Assembly: GCA_040219575.1 (NCBI GenBank)
Contig: JAVJSD010000073.1
Coordinates: forward strand, 68,855-132,854
Direction: 5' to 3'
From: JAVJSD01 sp040219575
GTDB lineage: Bacteria; Planctomycetota; Planctomycetia; Pirellulales; Pirellulaceae
Length of the DNA: 64,000 bases
The translations under genes and the position numbers were made by a program. Under the pieces are notes generated by a model. The model was given only the letters and a program-made list of their open reading frames with translations. It did not search any database and was not told where the DNA came from. Each line of letters begins with the position of its first letter. The stretch's first letter is position 1. Shown in pieces: positions 6,668-15,149 of the stretch.

Positions 6668-9292
6668 CTACAGCTTTCGGGCCACTTCCTCGATCTTGTA
6701 ACTCTCCAGGACGTCGCCTTCCTTGACGTCGTTGAAGCCGGCCAGCTTGATGCCGCACTCCATGCCCTGCCGCACTTCCTTGACATCGTCCTTTTCCCGG
6801 CGGAGCGAGTCGAGGTCGTAGTCGCCGAGCACCCGGTTGTCGCGGCTGACGCGAATCCGGCAGCCGCGTTCGATGTTGCCGCGCAACACCCGGCAACCGG
6901 CGATCGTGCCGCTGCGGCTGACATCGAACGTCTTGAGCACCACGGCGCTGCCCAATTCGACGACCTGCTTTTCGGGCTTGAGCTTGCCTTCCAACAGCAA
7001 CTTGATGTCGTCCGACACCTTGTAGATGACGTCGTATCGGCGAATCTCCACCTGGCGTTCGTCGGCCAGGGCGCGGGCGGCGTCGTCGGGGATGACGTTG
7101 AAGCCGATGATGACGGCGTCCGAGGCGTCGGCCAGCGTGACGTCGGCCGCGGTAATGCCGCCGACGCTGGCTTGCAGAATCTTGACCTGCACTTCCGGGT
7201 GCGCCAGCTTCGACAACTCCTTCTGGATCGCCTCGATCGATCCGCGCACGTCGGCGCGAATAATCAGATTGATCGTGACCACTTCCTCGCGGCGGCCGAG
7301 CGTTCCCGACTCCAGCATCTCCTGGAAGTTCTCGAAGGAGACCTTCGTGGTCACGCCCGACAGGGAGGTCTGCCGACTGCGGCTGGCGCGCATCTCGGCG
7401 ATCTCCCGCGCTTCGGCGATGTCGTCGAGCACGTAGAAGCGGTCGCCGGCTTCGGGCGCGACGTCGAGACCGGTGATGTTCACCGGCCGCGAGGGTCCCG
7501 CCTTCTTGACGCGCGTTTTCAGCTTGAGCGTGTCGTACATCGCCTTGACGCGGCCATGGGCCCGCCCACAAACGACGATGTCGCCCACGCGCAGCGAGCC
7601 GTTTTGCACGATCACTTTGGCGATCACACCGCGGCCGGGCTCCTGCTCGGCTTCCAGGCAGGTGCCGAAGGCGGCGCGGTCGGGGTTGGCTTTGTATTCG
7701 TGAATGTCGGCGGTGAGCAGCAGGGTTTCGAGCAATTCGTCGATTCCCTCGCCGGTGATGGCGCTGGTCTTGACGACCTCAATCTCGCCGCCCCAGGCGC
7801 TGGGCAGCAGGCCGTTGGTGGCCAGGCCCTGCATGGCCTTGGTTTCGTCGACGCCCGGCAGATCGATCTTGTTGAGCGCCACCACGATCGGCACGCCGGC
7901 CGCCTTGGCGTGACTGATGGCCTCTTCGGTCTGGGGCATGATGCCGTCGTCGGCCGCCACCACCAGCACGGCGATGTCGGTGACGTTGGCGCCGCGGGCC
8001 CGCATCTCGGTGAACGCCTCGTGGCCCGGCGTATCCACGAAGGCGATCTTGCGGCCGTCCTTCGAAACCTGGTAGGCGCGAATGTGCTGGGTGATGCCGC
8101 CCGCTTCGCCGGAAACGACGTCGATTCCGATGACGCGGTCCAGCAGCGAGGTCTTGCCGTGATCGACGTGGCCCAGGAACGTGACCACCGGCGGCCGGGT
8201 CTGCAGCGAGTCCGGCTCATCCTCCAACAACTCGAAGCGGCTGGCGAGCACGTCCTCCACCGATTCGGCGGCGCGGACCTCGATTTCGACCTCGAACTGC
8301 TCGACCAGCATCCCGACCAATTCGTCGTCGAGCTGGGAGTTGATCGTCAATCGGTCGTTGGTCATCGACATGACCGCCATCAGCACTTTGCCGGCGGGCA
8401 CGCCGGCGGCCTCGGAGAAACTGCGGACCGTGCAAGGGAGTTGCAAGACAGCCTTATCCTTTCGAGGGGCCGAGGTGTCTCGCTTGGGACCCTTGCGGCG
8501 ATAGAGGTGCCCACGACGCGGGGAATCATCGTCGTCGCGGCCGCCCCGGCGGGTGCGCGTCTTCCGCTTGATCGTTCGCGCTTCGCGCAGGTTGCCCATG
8601 CCTTCGCCGCCGCCCGCGCCTGCGCCGGCGCCGGCGCCTTCGGCCGGAGTGCGGCCGCGACGGGTACGGGCTCCGCGTCCGGTGAGCGGCGCGGCGGTCG
8701 TCGAGTCGCCGCCTTCGCTCTTCTTCGCGCCGCCCGACTTGGTCTTTTTCTCGTTGCTCTTGATCATGCTCTCCAAGGGCGCCCGGTTGCCCGGCTTGTA
8801 CGCGTCCTTGGGCAGCTTGATGTCGGGCTTCTGCGCCTTGGGCTCCCCTTCGACTTTCTTGGCGACCGGCTGCTGGACTTCGGGCATCGGCGCCATCTTG
8901 ACGACGGGTTCGCTCTTGGCGGCCGGCTTCGATTCGTCTTTGGAGGACGACTCGGAGGGTTTGCCCCGCTTGGGGCCGCCCAGCACGCGGATCTCCTTGC
9001 GCGCGGGCGCGAACGCCGTGTCGCGCGTGACGGGCGCGGGAGCCGCTTTGGTCTCGGGAGCGGGCCGCGCGACGGGGCGCGAGGGGGCGGGAGCGGGAGC
9101 GGGCTGCGACGGAGCGGGCTTGGCGGGTCGGCTGCCGGCGCTCATGAACGACTTGACGCGTTCGACTTCTTCATCCGTCAGACTGGCCAGCGCGGACCCC
9201 TTCCCGGAAAGACCTGCCTTGTTGCAGATCTCGACGAGGTCCTTGTTCTCGATGTTCAGCTCTTTGGCCAGAGCGTAAATACGTATGGGCAC
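6668..9292 (-). CDS. infB: Translation initiation factor IF-2
   Basis: An 874-residue GTPase that delivers initiator tRNA to the 30S subunit and drives subunit joining. The N-terminal IF2-N domain ('IRIYALAKELNIENKDLVE') is followed by a long Pro/Ala/Lys/Gly-rich linker (about 60-330), then the G domain with G1 'GHVDHGKT' (Lys380), G3 'DTPGHEAF' and G4 'NKID', then the beta-barrel and C-terminal fMet-tRNA domains. A GTG start at 9292 is chosen: AGGAGG lies seven bases upstream, and the protein then begins exactly at the IF2-N domain, whereas the longer frame adds 18 residues without a signal. It lies 171 bases after nusA, with a strong hairpin in the gap. Confidence 0.96.
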   Translation of the reverse strand: MPIRIYALAKELNIENKDLVEICNKAGLSGKGSALASLTDEEVERVKSFMSAGSRPAKPAPSQPAPAPAPSRPVARPAPETKAAPAPVTRDTAFAPARKEIRVLGGPKRGKPSESSSKDESKPAAKSEPVVKMAPMPEVQQPVAKKVEGEPKAQKPDIKLPKDAYKPGNRAPLESMIKSNEKKTKSGGAKKSEGGDSTTAAPLTGRGARTRRGRTPAEGAGAGAGAGGGEGMGNLREARTIKRKTRTRRGGRDDDDSPRRGHLYRRKGPKRDTSAPRKDKAVLQLPCTVRSFSEAAGVPAGKVLMAVMSMTNDRLTINSQLDDELVGMLVEQFEVEIEVRAAESVEDVLASRFELLEDEPDSLQTRPPVVTFLGHVDHGKTSLLDRVIGIDVVSGEAGGITQHIRAYQVSKDGRKIAFVDTPGHEAFTEMRARGANVTDIAVLVVAADDGIMPQTEEAISHAKAAGVPIVVALNKIDLPGVDETKAMQGLATNGLLPSAWGGEIEVVKTSAITGEGIDELLETLLLTADIHEYKANPDRAAFGTCLEAEQEPGRGVIAKVIVQNGSLRVGDIVVCGRAHGRVKAMYDTLKLKTRVKKAGPSRPVNITGLDVAPEAGDRFYVLDDIAEAREIAEMRASRSRQTSLSGVTTKVSFENFQEMLESGTLGRREEVVTINLIIRADVRGSIEAIQKELSKLAHPEVQVKILQASVGGITAADVTLADASDAVIIGFNVIPDDAARALADERQVEIRRYDVIYKVSDDIKLLLEGKLKPEKQVVELGSAVVLKTFDVSRSGTIAGCRVLRGNIERGCRIRVSRDNRVLGDYDLDSLRREKDDVKEVRQGMECGIKLAGFNDVKEGDVLESYKIEEVARKL

Positions 9293-9430
9293 AGGCGGCC
9301 CTCCTTTGGGATTCGCTCTGCGGTCGCTGGCGGCCGCAAGCGTCACGGTTGCCGATTGCTACATACGACGGTCTCCTATGATGGCGGTGCGCCCCACGGC
9401 AACCTCGTGGAGGCGATTCTAGCCATGCGC

Positions 9431-9456
9431 GGGTGGTCGGCAAATTTCGACCACCC
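9431..9456 (-). terminator. Hairpin between nusA and infB (attenuator or processing site)
   Basis: A perfect 9-bp inverted repeat (GGGTGGTCG at 9431-9439, CGACCACCC at 9448-9456) with an 8-base A/T-rich loop begins eight bases after the nusA stop codon. No T-run follows on the minus strand, so full factor-independent termination is not clear. Attenuation or mRNA processing between nusA and infB is possible. Confidence 0.5.
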
Positions 9457-9463
9457 AGGTCGT

Positions 9464-11074
9464 CTAATCACTGGATGTTTTCTGGGTTTCACTACTTTCC
9501 GCGTCCGCGTCGGCGCCGCTAACTGGCGTTTCTCCGTCCGCAGACTCGGTGTCTGAACTTGTCGTATCTGAATTTGTCGTTTCCGCAGCGGCGGCTACTT
9601 CCGGGCTGCCCGCCTCCGAAGGCTGCGCCTGGGCCGCCTCCAATGGCTGCGTCTGGTCGCTAGCGTCGGACGAATCCGGCTTCTCGGTTGAATCCGAATC
9701 GGCAGTCTCTTGTGAAGCGGCTTCTTCCGACGGTTCCGCTTCCGCGGAAGATTCGGAGGCGACAGCCGTCTCACCGGATTCTGTTTCGCCGGATTCTGTT
9801 TCGCCAGGCTCTGTTTCACCGGACGCCGCCTTGGCGGCGGCTTCCGCCTCTTGCTCGGCCTTGTCCGCGGCGGCGATACGGTCCTGTTCCCGCTGGCGGC
9901 GGCGCTCGGCGGCGGCGGCCTCCTCGGCCTCCATCGCCCGCCGTTCGGCCTCCTCCACAATCGCGTCCGCCTGCTCTTCGGTCAACTCGCCCATCGCAAT
10001 CAGGTCCGTTGGCTCGATGACGGACAAATCATCGTATGATAAGTAGCCCTCGCCCACCAGCCGATTGGCCAGGTCTTCCGTCACGAATTCCAGCGCGCTG
10101 AAGCCGGTCACGGCCCGATCGATCTGCTCCTCGAGCTCCTCCTGGGTCATGATTTCGATGTCCCACACGCAGAGCTTGCTGGCGAGGCGGACGTTCTGCC
10201 CCCGCCGGCCGATCGCCAGCGAGAGCTGATCCTCGCGGACCAGCACGATCGCCCGCCCCATCATCTGGCAGAGAATCACCTCGTCCACCTCGGCCGGCTG
10301 CAAGGCGTTGGGAATCAACACCTGCGGATCATCATTCCAGCGGACGATGTCGATACGCTCGCCCGCCAGCTCGTCCACAATGTTCTTGATGCGGTTGCCC
10401 CGCACCCCCACGCAGGCCCCCACGCAATCGACCCGTTGGTCGGTGCTGCTGACCGCCACTTTCGTGCGGTAGCCGGGCTCGCGGGCCATCGCGTTCACGG
10501 AAATCACGCCGTCGGCGATTTCCGGGATTTCCTGTTCGAACAACCGCTGCACGAACTGCGGCCGCGTGCGGCTGAGCACGATTTTCACCCGCGCGCCCTG
10601 CGGACGAACCTCGTACACGACCGCCCGCACCCGCTCGTTGGCGTGATGGGTTTCGCCGGGAATCTGCTCGCTGCGGGGCAGGATCGCCTCGACGGTGTTG
10701 GTGATCTGGACGGTGGTCGCCCCCCCCTCGGCCCGCTGCACCACGCCGCTGACCATTTGGCCGATCATGGCCTGGTACTCTTCGAGCAGCGAATCGCGTT
10801 CGGCCTCGCGGACCTTTTGGATGATCACCTGCTTGGCGGTCTGGGCGCCGATGCGGCCGATCGTTTCCTCGAAATCGAGGGGCTCGCCGTCGCAGCTTCC
10901 GGTGATCGCGCCGCTTTCGCGGTCGATATCGAAATTGATGACGGCGTCTTCCCCGTAATGCTTCTTGGCCGCCGATTCCAGCGCCGACTCGATCGTGCTG
11001 AAGACCAGCTCCTTGCCGATATTCTTCTCGAGCCGTAGCGACTCGACCAGTTGCAGCAGTACTTTTGGATCCAT
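9464..11074 (-). CDS. nusA: Transcription termination/antitermination factor NusA
   Basis: A 536-residue RNA polymerase-associated factor that affects pausing, termination and antitermination. The start at 11074 (M-D-P-K-V-L-L-Q-L-V) matches the family N-terminus. It has the NTD (1-125), the S1 domain (about 130-200, 'GMVSGVVQRAEGG'-type strand), and KH1/KH2 (about 225-345, 'CVGVRGNRIKNIVDELAGERIDIV' split, 'AIGRRGQNVRLASKL'). A helical-hairpin-like segment follows ('YLSYDDLSVIEPTDLIAMGELT'), then a Glu/Ala coiled region and a highly acidic Ser/Glu/Thr tail of about 110 residues. The tail contains 15-bp tandem repeats encoding S-G-E-T-E. No rimP precedes it, unlike the common rimP-nusA-infB order; the next gene upstream is an ABC ATPase 199 bases away. 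Confidence 0.95.
   Translation of the reverse strand: MDPKVLLQLVESLRLEKNIGKELVFSTIESALESAAKKHYGEDAVINFDIDRESGAITGSCDGEPLDFEETIGRIGAQTAKQVIIQKVREAERDSLLEEYQAMIGQMVSGVVQRAEGGATTVQITNTVEAILPRSEQIPGETHHANERVRAVVYEVRPQGARVKIVLSRTRPQFVQRLFEQEIPEIADGVISVNAMAREPGYRTKVAVSSTDQRVDCVGACVGVRGNRIKNIVDELAGERIDIVRWNDDPQVLIPNALQPAEVDEVILCQMMGRAIVLVREDQLSLAIGRRGQNVRLASKLCVWDIEIMTQEELEEQIDRAVTGFSALEFVTEDLANRLVGEGYLSYDDLSVIEPTDLIAMGELTEEQADAIVEEAERRAMEAEEAAAAERRRQREQDRIAAADKAEQEAEAAAKAASGETEPGETESGETESGETAVASESSAEAEPSEEAASQETADSDSTEKPDSSDASDQTQPLEAAQAQPSEAGSPEVAAAAETTNSDTTSSDTESADGETPVSGADADAESSETQKTSSD
9766..9825 (-). repeat. Four in-frame 15-bp repeats in the NusA tail
   Basis: Units related to CTGTTTCGCCGGATT run at 9766, 9781, 9796 and 9811 and encode S/P-G-E-T-E pentapeptides in nusA. 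A shorter two-unit 15-bp repeat lies near 9554-9583 at the end of the same gene. Confidence 0.88.
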
Positions 11075-11273
11075 GATTTGTCTTGCTTTCCTGCCGGGCA
11101 GCCGCAGCTGCTGTGCATGGGTCTCATCCGCTGGCCCGTCAGCCGACTCCCGCAGGCGGCTCGGGCGCTCTCCGACCTCTTGCTCGCTGATGTCGTTCTC
11201 GCTGGTGACCTCGTATCGCCGACGACCAGCCAATCCGGCCGCCGGTCTCGTTTTCGCTCAGCCAATTCCGTCG

Positions 11274-12551
11274 TTATTCAGCCTTCGCCGCCAAACTCTC
11301 GCCGCTCGCCGCGTCGAACAGGTGGACGCGCGACGCGTCGACTCGCAGGCGGACCGCGTCGCCGACCTCGAGCGAACATCGGGCGTCGGCCTTGCAAACC
11401 AGGACGGCCGGCTCCGCGTCCTCCGCGGCGACTTCGACATGCACCACCGCCTGGTCGCCGAGGGTCTCCACCAGCGACACCCGGGCCGCGGCCGCTTTCG
11501 CGTCCACGTCGGCCGTCTCCGAATCGGCCATCTCCGTATCGGCCGTCTCCGAATCGGCCATCTCCGAACGCGTCGCCACGGGCGATAGCTGTTCGGGCCG
11601 CACTCCCAGCACGACCTCCACCGCCTCGCCGCGACCTGGCATGGTTGCTCGTCCGGCCTGATCTGGCAGGCCGCCAGTTCGCTCCCAAACCGACAATCCG
11701 ACTTCCAAACCTCCTCCGTGAAACGTCGTCTCACCGGCCTCGCGAACCAACCGTCCCGCGACGAAATTCATGGGCGGAGAACCGAGGAATCCCGCCACGA
11801 ATCGGTTTCGAGGCCGCTCGTAAACTTCCATCGGCGGGCCGATCTGTTGGATCTTTCCGCCTTGCATCACCACGATCCGCTGGCCGAGCGTCATGGCTTC
11901 GACCTGGTCGTGGGTCACGTAAATCATCGTCGTGTCGAGGCGGCGGTGCAGCCGCTTCAACTCGTGCCGCATTTCGACGCGAAGTCGCGCGTCGAGGTTC
12001 GACAAGGGCTCGTCAAACAAAAACGCCGCCGGCTCCCGGACAATCGCCCGACCGAGGGCGACACGCTGCCGTTCACCGCCGGACAATTGTCTCGGCATCC
12101 GCTTTAGCAGATTCTCGATGCCGAGAATCCGCGCCGCATCTCGTACTCGGTCCGGAATTCGCCGCCGCTCGTCGGACAGGGCGGCGGCTTCCGCCGGAGA
12201 CGTCAAACGCTTCCAGGCCGACCGCAGCCATCCACCACACCGCAGTTCCAATCCGAACGCCATGTTCCGCTCGACTGTCATGTGCGGATACAGGGCGTAG
12301 TTTTGGAACACCATGGCGATGTCCCGGTCCTTGGGGGCGGTTCGCGTGACGTCACGCTCGCCGATCTCGATCGTTCCCCCACTGACGTCTTCCAGGCCGG
12401 CGATCATCCGCAACGTGGTGCTTTTGCCGCACCCGCTGGGACCAACCAGCACCAAAAACTCGCGATCCTGGACCTCCAAACTAAGGTTGTCGACGGCGAT
12501 CACGCCGTGCGGATATCGCTTGGACACCTCGCGGAGAGCGACGCTCGCCAT
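11274..12551 (-). CDS. MalK/UgpC-type ABC transporter ATPase, orphan
   Basis: A 425-residue sugar-importer ATPase. Walker A is G-P-S-G-C-G-K-S-T (37-45), the signature is L-S-G-G-E-R-Q-R-V-A-L-G, Walker B is FLFDEP, and a C-terminal regulatory TOBE/OB region starts at about 280 ('FLGSPPMNFV'). Two insertions are unusual: about 30 residues between the Q-loop and signature ('GGWLRSAWKRLTSPAEAAAL'), and a 15-bp-repeat insert giving alternating S-E-M-A-D/S-E-T-A-D in the regulatory domain. No permease or binding protein lies nearby, so it may serve several importers, as MsmK does; this is inference. The start at 12551 is set by homology; the longer frame adds 52 unrelated residues. Confidence 0.85.
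   Translation of the reverse strand: MASVALREVSKRYPHGVIAVDNLSLEVQDREFLVLVGPSGCGKSTTLRMIAGLEDVSGGTIEIGERDVTRTAPKDRDIAMVFQNYALYPHMTVERNMAFGLELRCGGWLRSAWKRLTSPAEAAALSDERRRIPDRVRDAARILGIENLLKRMPRQLSGGERQRVALGRAIVREPAAFLFDEPLSNLDARLRVEMRHELKRLHRRLDTTMIYVTHDQVEAMTLGQRIVVMQGGKIQQIGPPMEVYERPRNRFVAGFLGSPPMNFVAGRLVREAGETTFHGGGLEVGLSVWERTGGLPDQAGRATMPGRGEAVEVVLGVRPEQLSPVATRSEMADSETADTEMADSETADVDAKAAAARVSLVETLGDQAVVHVEVAAEDAEPAVLVCKADARCSLEVGDAVRLRVDASRVHLFDAASGESLAAKAE
11509..11568 (-). repeat. Four in-frame 15-bp repeats in the ABC ATPase gene
   Basis: Units TCGGCC(G/A)TCTCCG(A/T)A alternate at 11509, 11524, 11539 and 11554, so the true period may be 30 bases. They encode a Ser/Glu/Ala/Asp linker inside the C-terminal regulatory domain. 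Confidence 0.93.
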
Positions 12552-13102
12552 AGGCCCTAAGCTTTCCGTCGGCGCGAACAAAACGCGGACCTTCCCCCCT
12601 CGGGAGCAGGGCCCGCGTTGCCAAATGCATCCGAAAACCCTTTTACCGACTACACTTAGTGTCTGTCGGAATCCGGCTAGGATACCGCTCCCTGGAGGGT
12701 CTGTCAACCTGGGAGGAGCGCACCGTCACCGGCAAAAAGCAGCCTACGTCGACCGCTCGCCTGCTCCCTCCCAATCAACACTTCCAAAGCATCATTTCAC
12801 CCACCGCCGGCGAAGGCAAGTCGCCACGGCAAGCGGCGCAACCTGGCCTGCCCAAATGTCGGCGGTCGTACGAGGCGAGGTTCGTCGAGTATTGTTCCGT
12901 CAGCAGCGAACTTTCGTGGTGAAGCAAGTAGCGGGATCTCCAGATTTGTCGTTATGATGAAGCGATCGACCGGGCGGCCGCCGCCCGGTCGGTGCAACCC
13001 CACTTGAGCACTCACTCCTCGCCGCGGCGATGCTGCGTGTCCGCGCGGCCCCGCTTGAAATCCCCCCACCAAAAAACTTCGCCTTTTCCGACGAGACCGC
13101 CC
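12552..13102. other. Divergent intergenic region with GC hairpin
   Basis: About 550 bases lie between the divergent ABC ATPase and PQQ genes. I see no convincing gene. The one clear structure is GACCGGGCG-GCCGC-CGCCCGGTC at 12968-12990, a 9-bp stem with a 5-base loop, upstream of the PQQ gene. No clear -35/-10 pair was recognised. Confidence 0.5.
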
Positions 13103-14380
13103 ATGCCCATCCTGCATCCGCCCCACCTCGCTCGCGTCCTGCTTGGTCTGGTCCTGTTTGGCCTGGTGGGGGTTGCTTCGACTGCGCGGCAGTCGCGCGC
13201 CGACGAGAACTGGTCGCAGTTCCGCGGTCCTCGGGGCGACGGCAAGAGCACCTCGACGGGCCTCCCCCTGACCTGGAGCGAGACCGAGAACGTCGTCTGG
13301 AAGACGCCGATCCACGATCTGGGATGGTCGTCGCCGGTGGTCTGGGGCGATCAGATCTGGATGACCACCGCCAGCGAAGACGGCAAGGACATGTATGTCG
13401 TGTGCGTCGACTTCAAAACCGGCAAAGTGATTCACGACATCAAGCTGTTTCACAACGAGGAGCCGCGTTTCCGTCATCCGACCAACAGCTACGCCTCGCC
13501 CACGCCCGTGATCGAAGAGGGCCGGGTGTACGCCCACTTCGGCAGCTATGGCACGGCCTGCCTCGACACCGCCAGCGGCAAGGTGCTGTGGGAGCGGCGC
13601 GACCTGCCGTGCGATCATTTCCGTGGGCCCGGTTCGTCGCCCATCCTGCACGACGACTTCCTGTTCGTGGCCTACGACGGTTTCGATCTGCAATACGTGG
13701 TGGCCCTCGACAAGAAGACCGGCAAGACGCTGTGGCGCAAGGACCGCAACATCGACTACGGCACCGACAACGGCGACCGCAAGAAGGCCTACTGCACCGC
13801 CACGGTCATCGAACACGAAGGCCGCACGCAGATCATCGCCCCCAGCGCCACCGACACCGTCGCCTACGCTCCCGATGGAAACGAACTGTGGCGCGTGCAC
13901 CACGGCGGCATGAACGCCGCCGCCCGACCGCTGTACGGCAACGGCCTGGTCTATATCGCGGCCGGCGACGGCGGCATGAGCCTGGTGGCCGTGCGGCCCG
14001 ACGGCAGCGGCGACGTCACCGATACGAAGATCGAATGGGCCTCGAACAAGAGCGTGCCGAAGCGTCCCTCGCAGTTGCTGGTCGACGATCTGCTGTTCAT
14101 GATCGACGACAAGGGCGTGGCTTCCTGCCTGGAGGCGGCCACCGGCGACATCGTTTGGCAACAGCGCATCAGCGGCGCCTACTGGGCCTCGCCGTTGTAC
14201 GCCGACGGCCGCATTTACTGCTTCAGCCAGGAGGGCGACTGCCCGGTGATCGCCGCCAGCCGCGATTTTGAACTGCTGGCCGAGAACAAGCTCGACGACG
14301 GCTTCAACGCCTCGGCGGCCGTCGTCGGCGACTCGCTGATTCTGCGGACCAAAACCCACCTCTACCGCATCGAGAAGTAG
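13103..14380 (+). CDS. PQQ-like beta-propeller protein, secreted
   Basis: A 425-residue protein with a signal peptide (residues 1 to about 33, cut near S-R-A-D-E). The mature part is an eight-bladed-type propeller built of PQQ-like repeats ('TGKVIHD', 'SGKVLWE', 'TGKTLWR', 'TGDIVWQ'), beginning with the 'ENWSQFRGPRGDG' opening that is characteristic of planctomycete PQQ-repeat proteins. Family members resemble BamB or alcohol dehydrogenase propellers, but no dehydrogenase catalytic residues or disulfide ring are visible, so an enzyme role is not supported. It precedes two cytochrome genes in the same direction, suggesting a periplasmic redox or binding context (inference). Start from signal peptide. 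Confidence 0.85.
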   Translation: MPILHPPHLARVLLGLVLFGLVGVASTARQSRADENWSQFRGPRGDGKSTSTGLPLTWSETENVVWKTPIHDLGWSSPVVWGDQIWMTTASEDGKDMYVVCVDFKTGKVIHDIKLFHNEEPRFRHPTNSYASPTPVIEEGRVYAHFGSYGTACLDTASGKVLWERRDLPCDHFRGPGSSPILHDDFLFVAYDGFDLQYVVALDKKTGKTLWRKDRNIDYGTDNGDRKKAYCTATVIEHEGRTQIIAPSATDTVAYAPDGNELWRVHHGGMNAAARPLYGNGLVYIAAGDGGMSLVAVRPDGSGDVTDTKIEWASNKSVPKRPSQLLVDDLLFMIDDKGVASCLEAATGDIVWQQRISGAYWASPLYADGRIYCFSQEGDCPVIAASRDFELLAENKLDDGFNASAAVVGDSLILRTKTHLYRIEK

Positions 14381-14454
14381 CCGCCGTCGCCGACCATTCG
14401 GCAGGCCGCTGCCGAACCATCGCGACGGGTCGGACTTCCACCCGGAGATTCGAA

Positions 14455-14940
14455 GTGAAACTTTACAATCTGCAGCGCGGACTCGCCGTATTGGTCATCG
14501 CCTTGGCCGGACTCTCGGTAGGCAACCTCTTGTCGCGCGCCGCGCCGGTTCTCGCCGACGAGCCGGCGGCCGATGTCGAACCGCAGCCGGTCGAGAAGGA
14601 TATGCACGAATTCATGGAGTACGTGTTTCAGCCGACCTACAAGCGACTGAAACAGTCGATGGCCGGCGAACTGGCCGACAACGCCGTCTGGAAGGGTGTC
14701 AAGGCCGACGCGCTGTCGCTGGCGGAAGGCGGCAACCTGCTGCTGATGCGGCTGCCCGACGAGGACGCAGCCGCGTGGGCCGCATTCAGCGCGGCCGTCC
14801 GCGAGTCGGGCGGCGAACTGTATCAGTCGGCGAAGAAGAAAGACCCCGTCGCCTCCAAGCGGCACTACGAACTGATGCTGAAGAATTGCAACGCCTGCCA
14901 CGACAAGTTCGCCGGAGGCGAGCATCAGCTTGCACCGTAG
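14455..14940 (+). CDS. Cytochrome c'-like protein
   Basis: A 161-residue exported protein: signal peptide at 1-35 (cut near V-L-A-D-E), helical body, and a single C-terminal haem-binding C-N-A-C-H (C145, C148, H149). A haem motif at the extreme end of a helical bundle is typical of cytochrome c'/c-556-like proteins. The start is GTG, with GGAG nine bases upstream. It lies 74 bases after the PQQ gene. Electron transfer or gas binding in the periplasm is inferred from fold only. Confidence 0.82.
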   Translation: MKLYNLQRGLAVLVIALAGLSVGNLLSRAAPVLADEPAADVEPQPVEKDMHEFMEYVFQPTYKRLKQSMAGELADNAVWKGVKADALSLAEGGNLLLMRLPDEDAAAWAAFSAAVRESGGELYQSAKKKDPVASKRHYELMLKNCNACHDKFAGGEHQLAP

Positions 14941-14959
14941 TGCTTTGCCAGGAATCCTC

Positions 14960-15032
14960 GTGGCGGAAGTCGTGCGACTTCCGACGGCGTGGAAACAACG
15001 GAACTCTCACGAGCTCTCACGAGTTCGGCTAC
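14960..15032. repeat. Paired-hairpin element (copy 2)
   Basis: The left hairpin GGAAGTCGTGCGACTTCC (14965-14982) and right arm GAACTC...GAGTTC (15001-15026) are bounded by GTGGC and GCTAC. In the right arm CTCTCACGAG is duplicated, lengthening the loop. It lies between the two cytochrome genes. Confidence 0.88.
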
Positions 15033-15149
15033 AGCGCTTGCGTCTTCGCAAACGCGAGCAGGCCGACGTTCTGACTTGTCCGCCGACCACCATTCTGCGA
15101 CACTCTAGACGTATCAACATCGCTCGATGAGTGCCGCGAGGATGCGCGA

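Noticed and set aside
6503..9556. 1,017-residue open frame on the plus strand opposite infB
   Set aside because: It is antisense to a fully conserved infB; the long frame is a high-GC artefact with Asp/Ala/Gly/Leu/Val-rich nonsense and no domain.
12552..12707. N-terminal extension of the ABC ATPase by 52 residues
   Set aside because: The added residues have no family match and no ribosome site; conserved homology begins at 12551.
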